Source: Paragyromitra xinjiangensis (lineage: Eukaryota > Ascomycota > Pezizomycetes > Pezizales > Discinaceae). From it: DNA of 64,000 nucleotides. The notes beneath the pieces were generated by a model. That model ran no database searches and was not told the DNA's origin. It saw only the letters and a program-made list of their open reading frames with translations. The stretch lies in the NCBI GenBank assembly GCA_038503065.1, contig JBCAMK010000017.1:310001-374000 (forward strand), written 5' to 3'. Shown one piece after another: positions 58,336 to 64,000 of this stretch. The position numbers and the translations under genes were made by a program. Each line of letters opens with the position of its first letter. Position 1 is the first letter of the stretch.

Positions 58336-60821
58336 ATGGTCATTACTAGTCCCGCCCCAAATGCTAAACCTCTTAAGAAGACTTTCATGGATCTCCGTGA
58401 GTTCATTCACCAGACGGTAGCCTTGGTATCATAGTGACTAATAGTCTATTTTCATCAAGCCCGCGAGCTCCTCGATGAGATTTTTGGCTATCTAGATTGG
58501 GAGGAGGTTCTAAACAGCTCCACCCGGATATGTGTATGTTTCCCAGCCTAGGAGCAATACTAATAAACATTATTATCTTGCACCACCAGAAACTAACGAT
58601 TCATTAGAAAAAAGTCCATGCAGTGGTCGAAAAAGACTACTTCTGGCAGAAGCGTCTGGATGCTGCTATTCAGGTTCCCATCGACCTCCAAAAGCTCTCC
58701 CAACTCAAAGGAATCCCCACAAAACGAGTTTTCCTCGCAATCAGCAAGGCTCGCTTTTATACTTGGGGCGAGAGTACTCTCGGAAAGCTTGGTCACTCGT
58801 ATCCAGTTACTGGTAGTGCAGTGAGGAGCCATCGTATTCCGAGAGGAATTGGCATTCCGATTGAAATCAGGACACTGAGGGACGTATTTATCGTTGATAT
58901 TAAAACTGGGTGCGTTAGTCTTTAGTTATTCAAGGTTGCTACTCCTATGGTAAACTCTGAAAGCTGATATATGGCGGTCTAGTGGCTGGAGCACCCATTT
59001 TCTTACGTTTCATGGCGATGTCTACAGCTTTGGTTCAATGAATGGGTACAGTTCGGCTTCATCCAAAGACCCAGTCCAAAAGAAATTTCCAGATCCCATT
59101 GTCCAAATATCCGCTGGTCGCAACCACCTCGTAGCTCTCTCGTCGAAAGGTGATATATACTCCTACATCGATCTTAAGGATACTCCACAGTGGATTAGGT
59201 TCCTCTCATATGAGACAGTTCAGTCCAGCCCTTACCCGAAACCACCTAGATATGGTCAAGTGACAAAGGTTGTTGGTGGATGGAACTGCTCTGGTGCCTT
59301 GGTTCACGAGGGTGGGATTATCATTTGGAGGCATGAGGGGAAGGCTGACCCGAGGCAAGTGAGTGCTAAGGGCATGACTATCAAGGAGAGTGATAACTGG
59401 GTTGAAGACAGCCATGTCCCACCACCAGGTCTTGTGCTTTCAGATGATAAGATTATGCACAGTCTGGGCAGCAGAGAACCGCACGACCCGCTAAAAGAAA
59501 TGGCAAAGCAGATTGTGGATTTTATTATTCTGGAAAATTATCTAGTTTTTATTACTGTAGCCGGCAAAGTCTACTGTGTGGAACTAATCAATGCCCTTCC
59601 TGCTTCACAGTCAATCCTCCTCGAAAAATTTTCTACACCTGATCCCCAAGAAGGAGAGATTATCGATAAAGCCGAAGCTGAAAAAAAGAAAATAAATCGT
59701 ATCTCCGGTTTCTTTAGGCGCTTCGCTGTCTACAACCAACACGGCCTCGCTCACGTCGGCAATTCTGAGATTCTCAAAACTGCCGTCGAAGATACCCGTC
59801 GTACCGCCTCCTCTGATCCCTCTAGAGAGGAACTCAAGCCACTTGCTATGCCTAGTCTTCAGCGGTTTGGAACAGTTGCCCAAATTGTTTTCGGCGACTA
59901 TCATAGCCATGCCCTTACCCATGATGGGAAGCTGCTATCTTGGGGCGTTGAGTCTCAGAATTGCGGATGCCTAGGTATCGGTGATCACGAAGAGTCCGAG
60001 CGAAGAGGTGTTGTGTGGGATAATGGGAATGGGAGGCTTGATGAAGCTGCGGAAGTGTTTTTTCATGATCCACCATATCCACGAAGTGCTTATCCTGAGA
60101 AGACTGCTGAAGGGGTGGTTGACTGGGATGTAGAATTGAGAAAAGCTCTTAATAGTTCTTTAGGTAGTGTAGCCCTATGATATGAGTCTAAATATTGGCT
60201 AACTATGTGCTGACTTCTCGGTATGGCGAAGGTCCCGATGACGTCCGTCTTGACACTCGTGAATTCTGTGTCTTCAACATTACCGCAGCTGGCTGGCATT
60301 CCGGTGCGCTTGTCCTACCCATCACTGACTACCTCCGCACCGGAACCAAACTGGAGGAGGACCGAAAAGTTTTCCCAGCAATCGGTAATGGTACCAGTAA
60401 TATCAACGAAGAAGAGACATTTCGGTTGACCCATGGTTCAGAACATGAACGCGAATTTGATCCGGGTACGCTGAGTATACCTAGGGCTGGGCATCGTGGA
60501 ATTAGAGGCATTAGCACTGTTGCGAGGGGAATGAGGGGTGGTCTCAGGGGAAGGGGAGGTGGGCTGTCTGCTAGTGGGGTTGTGAGAAGTGGGGCCGATG
60601 AGGAGATGAGACGAAGGGCGCTTGGTGGGGATATTGTGGATGAGGAAGATGAAGTGCAGGGTACTGGACGAGGAGATCGTGGCAGGGGTGCATTGAGGAG
60701 GGGAGGATCAAGGGGGTTATATTTATTGCGAGGTAGGCAGCCTGGTGAAGATACTGCAGAGGCTGGCGAGAGGCTGGGTGAGTCTATTAGGGCAGCAGCT
60801 AGGGAAAGGGATAGAACATGA
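58336..60821 (+). CDS. F-box protein with RCC1-type repeats (Saf1-like), about 735 aa
   Basis: Such proteins are substrate receptors of SCF ubiquitin ligases; the RCC1-like propeller binds the target. Exons 58336-58396, 58460-58533, 58608-58909, 58983-60163 and 60232-60821 join in phase (introns 63-74 nt). The F-box (about residues 18-62) reads DLPRELLDEIFGYLDWEEVL then NSSTRICKKVHAVVEKDYFW and is rebuilt over two introns. RCC1-like motifs follow: FYTWGESTLGKLGHSYP, GGWSTHFLTFHGDVYSFGSM, ISAGRNHLVALSSKGDIYSY, VVGGWNCSGALVHEGGIIIW, IVFGDYHSHALTHDGKLLSW and FNITAAGWHSGALVL. Intron 4 removes an in-frame stop at 60178. The C-terminal about 120 residues are RGG-like (RGMRGGLRGRGGG) and Glu/Arg-rich, and unlike the yeast protein. 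In domain order it resembles yeast Saf1; orthology is inferred. Confidence 0.9.
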
Positions 60822-61821
60822 TCAATTGAATAGATATGTGCTGTAGGTGTGATTAAAGGGTCGTGGATAGAAGACAAATAGACAAGAGGGGATGATTAGG
60901 AAGTTGGAAGGGAATAAGGTCGCTAGAGGTTGTTTTTTCTATTCTTCCGGGGAGGGATTTTCCTCCCTGCGTGGGACAAAGGCGACATGCGCGTTAGGTG
61001 TTTTTGATTTTAATGATTGAGTTCTGCTTTGTATTTGACTATGGTCACTACTTAAGAATGTGCCGATAAAGTAGCCGTAACAGCAATCGGGCTGCACATA
61101 AATATCGCAGGCTGCAGTCACGTTGCGAAGTTTGCTGCCTCAGTGTCCCTAACTAGGATCCCCATCAAGCAGGCAGTTTGACAGCAAGCATAGAAAGCTT
61201 GGTATGACCCCAACCCCGTTTTTTCCGTGGTTGTGCTATGCTGCGGTGTTCGGGAGGATTATCCATGCTGAGAGAGTTACTGGGGGGTGCGATTCTATGT
61301 GCGTAACTGACTGGAGTCTGGAGTGTCCGATTAGCAACGGCCGGATCTCGGGATGAAAAGTCCCGGATTTTGGCGACTTAGCAGAGGGGAAGTCTGGTGG
61401 TGGTGACTGTGGGAGGCGGAGCTGGGATTCGCAGGATTACAATTCCTGGATGGAGTCTGGTGTCGCCGCACAGGAGTATGGTTGCGTGCGTGCGTATGTG
61501 AGAGATTCGTCTCCGACTCCGCCTCCTCTGGGATATCCTGTCACTAAGCAGAGCCCTGCTATCGGCGAATATAAGATAGAGCTGCATCCTCGGGGTGTGG
61601 GTTATTTTGTTCCTGCTCCCTACCACGGTTTACGAACGAGATCTCGGATTTACGGACATACACCCCCAAATTAGGCTCAGGTACATACCGTCTATACCCA
61701 TATACCCCGCACCCTTTGTCCGCTGCCCCTCTTAACCCCTCCAATTCACTGCCGAAATAACTACCTTTGTGCAAAATCTAAACTAATCAGTAATTAGTGA
61801 AAGTCGAACGAAAAATCTACA
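60822..61821. other. Intergenic
   Basis: 1 kb between two tandem plus-strand genes: 3' UTR of the F-box gene and promoter of the glycine-zipper gene. Frames on both strands at 61378-61774 have no family features. No gene seen. Confidence 0.5.
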
Positions 61822-62745
61822 ATGTCAGGCAACGACTACTACGGCACTCCCCAACCTCCGGCCTACACTCCTCCCGGGCAACAGTCCTACTATCAGCCTC
61901 CTGGCGGCCACCCTCAAGAACAACACGCCTACGGCGGCTTCCCCCCTGGAGGAGCTCCTCAGCCTGGTGGCTACGGTGGCTACCCTCCCCAGGATAACAA
62001 ATCCCCTGCTAGCACTCCCTATTACGACCCATACGCCCAACAGCCAGGCGCGCCACCCTCGCAGTACTACGGTTCCCCACCACCACAGCAACAATACGGA
62101 GCATACCCGGCACCTTCCCCGGGCGCACCATACTCACCTCACACCGGGTCCCCGTACCAGTCCCCCCCACCGGCAGTCCAAGGCGGGTACTACCCTCCAC
62201 AGCAGCAACACGGCGGACAGGTGGGCGACTACTATGGTGCTGCTCCCCCCGCTGATGGGAGCAGATCGGCGGGTGGCACTCCTGGTGGGGCGAGCGCATA
62301 TGGGTACCCAAGTACTCCAGTGAACTATCATCAGCAGTCGGTGTATCACCAACAAGGGCCAGGCGGGTATGCAGACCCGTATGCGGCGCATGGACCGTCG
62401 GGTCCGGGAGCGTATGCGGATGGGAGCCAGCCGGGGTATGGGTATGGTGCTCCGGGAGGCGCTCCAGGAGGTGCAGGAGAAGGTGAAAGGGGGATAGGAA
62501 GCACGTTGGTTGGTGGGGCTGCGGGTGCATTTTTGGGAAAGAAGGTGGGGTTGGGGAGTATTGGGGGTGCTGTTGCGGTGAGATTCCTGTCCTAGTTCTG
62601 GTTGGAAGAGTGAAGTTTGGAGTGGTTGTGTGCTAGAGATCGTTGTGCAGGTTTTGAGAATTCTCTTGCTGATGGGTTTGTTCGGTAAACTTAGGGTGCG
62701 ATTGGAGCAAATCTGCTGAACCATAAGAAGAAGAAGCATCATTAG
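61822..62745 (+). CDS. Pro/Tyr/Gly-rich glycine-zipper protein, about 268 aa
   Basis: Exons 61822-62577 and 62695-62745 flank a 117-nt intron; splicing replaces a readthrough end (VRFLS) by the tail GAIGANLLNHKKKKHH. The first about 210 residues are low-complexity, rich in Pro, Gly, Tyr and Gln (SGNDYYGTPQPPAYTPPGQQ), with repeated YGG, PYAA and PPG words, and are likely disordered. The C-terminal part (about 220-268) is a glycine zipper, RGIGSTLVGGAAGAFLGKKV followed by GLGSIGGAVAG, which in related proteins packs in or on membranes. Similar fungal proteins are common, and most are annotated only as glycine-zipper or Rho/annexin-like low-complexity proteins. The start AATGTCAGG at 61822 is the first ATG in frame. 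Function unknown; the Tyr/Gln-rich segment could support condensate formation (inference). Confidence 0.85.
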
Positions 62746-63787
62746 AGGGAGCTGGAACTCCTGCCTACCTAACGACGGGATATAATAGGTAATGGATCAT
62801 GAGGCTATGGATTTGGGATGGAGGAAACATTGGTTGGATTGAAGGAAGGCACAGGTCATTGATGGCGTTGGATCTGTTCATTTTTTTTACTATTATTGTT
62901 CGGTTTCGTTGTTTTCTTGTCTAATTTGGTTCAGTATGATATAGTTCATTTTTTCGAATTTATTCCATTGCTTTTTGTTGGTTTATAGTTCAAATTGCAT
63001 CAACTACTTTTCCGGTAGGACGGATCAGAGTTTTATAATATTTCTGGTGTACGATATTTCTCGTAGTTGAAAGGAATTCGCTGGGTGGAACTGGGGGTTG
63101 AAGCGAGAATGGTAATAGAATCATAAATTATCACTCGGATCTGAAAAATTTAAGTTTAGGGTGGAATAAAGTAGACGTTATGCATACGATGTCACTCGGC
63201 GTTCTAGCTACTTCTTCACGGGCGACGGCATGGTTACTCCTAGTCAAGGCTTCGGATAGCAGGAATTTGTTTGGAGAAGCTGGGTGAGACGTGGTAAGGT
63301 TAAGGGTATATTGCTCCTTCGAACTCTGTGAGTGGTGAAAGATCTCTCCGTTCTGTCATCGGATATCTCATTGAGTATTTCTGGGTGTAGTGGCTCGTTG
63401 TTATGGGGAGATCATTGGGACGACGGGTGGTACGCAGTCGCAGATCCTATCGTGACACTAATGTATTGAAGTTTGAGCTTGTAGAATAGACGAGATGAAT
63501 GAATGAGTGCTGTCTTTGTCCTCTGTGTTCAGACGAGTTCATAATCTTTCCAGTATAAGTATTGTAGAACTGAACCAATGACCCAGAAAACCACCCGAAC
63601 AAACATTCTATTGGAGATTACGAAAAACTCCAGTCCAGGGCCGCTTTGAGGGGTAGGCTTAACCCTACTTTGAACTTTCATCCCTTCTATTTATTTGTTA
63701 AGCGTAAGCTTTCAACTACGACGCTATTACCCTACATTTCCCTTTATTCTCTACACAACTTCCACCACACAACTTCGTCCCCAGAAC
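62746..63787. other. Intergenic
   Basis: About 1 kb of AT-rich sequence following the glycine-zipper gene. No gene, RNA gene or repeat is recognised. Confidence 0.45.
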
Positions 63788-63910
63788 ATGACCATTTCAA
63801 AATTACAATTGCAACGGAAGAACTTTTCCCATCAAAATCAACTCCATAAACTTCTTAACCAGCTCGAAGCGGCATCAAGTGTTCAAGGAGCCCGCCTGAA
63901 ACAAGGGTAG
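63788..63910 (+). CDS. Possible first exon of an unidentified gene
   Basis: A 40-codon frame opens with ATGACCATTTCAAAA after a C/T/A-rich leader (TTCCACCACACAACTTCG) typical of fungal 5' UTRs. The translation, MTISKLQLQRKNFSHQNQLH with LLNQLEAASSVQGARLKQG after it, is helical and polar. A donor-like GGTAGAAA occurs at the stop (63906), so the gene could continue to the right of the window. Not recognised; weak evidence. Confidence 0.28.
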   Translation: MTISKLQLQRKNFSHQNQLHKLLNQLEAASSVQGARLKQG

Positions 63911-64000
63911 AAATCTGATGACACGACTGGGGCGGACAGGGCGTCTATGGAGGGGGGGAACAAAACGTCGCATAGAGAGGAGGAACAATTTGATTAAGGC

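Noticed and set aside
60329..60877. 182-codon minus-strand frame rich in Ser/Pro/Leu
   Set aside because: It is the complement of the Arg/Gly-rich tail of the F-box/RCC1 gene.
62009..62742. Long frames antisense to the glycine-zipper gene
   Set aside because: They are mirror products of the repetitive Pro/Tyr/Gly coding sequence.

Overview
The window looks like nuclear DNA of a filamentous ascomycete (Pezizomycotina). Proteins typical of that group are present (Sec5, Chs7, Edc3, Trs31, external NADH dehydrogenase, a CLG1/Pho80-type cyclin, a verprolin-like protein). Almost every gene is interrupted by short GT-AG introns of about 45-130 nt with CTAAC/CTGAC-like branch sites. Density is low, about 12-14 genes in 64 kb, with long non-coding blocks and many small fold-back repeats. 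This, and the high intron density, would suit an early-diverging class such as Pezizomycetes or Orbiliomycetes, but the sequence alone does not settle the class.

Layout. 1-1866: C-terminal part of exocyst subunit SEC5 (+), cut by the window edge. 2724-4773: an unrecognised multi-pass membrane protein (-) that resolves into three exons. 4774-13769: about 9 kb without a recognisable gene, holding several hairpin-like inverted repeats and one ATG-less open stretch. 13770-15999: a 12-exon CorA Mg2+ transporter (+). 17.1-18.27 kb: three adjacent degenerate tandem-repeat families. 18680-19516 and 19819-22462: TRAPP subunit TRS31 (-) and decapping activator EDC3 (+), divergent across about 300 bp. 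22.8-26.3 kb: a 243-bp fold-back element and a 14-residue-repeat coiled-coil protein with a tail anchor. 26287-26886: a small Cys-rich secreted protein (-). 28091-30171: external alternative NADH dehydrogenase (-). 31792-33767: PHO85-type cyclin (-), followed upstream by an 11-kb stretch where I see no gene. 45138 to about 46460: a verprolin/WIP-like actin regulator (-), only partly resolved. 48200-49363: CHS7 chitin synthase chaperone (-). 51237-51410: a 57-residue Cys-rich mini-protein (+). 56215-57953 and 58336-60821: PPIL2-type U-box cyclophilin (-) and an F-box/RCC1 protein (+), divergent across 382 bp. 61822-62745: a Pro/Tyr/Gly-rich glycine-zipper protein (+). The right edge may hold the first exon of another gene.

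The genes form no operon-like or biosynthetic cluster. Several belong to one broad theme, polarised growth and secretion (SEC5 exocyst, TRAPP Trs31, Chs7 export chaperone, verprolin, a PHO85 cyclin), but this is probably the chance company of housekeeping genes. All exon boundaries were built by hand from splice signals, reading-frame continuity and my knowledge of the families. No alignment or transcript data were used.
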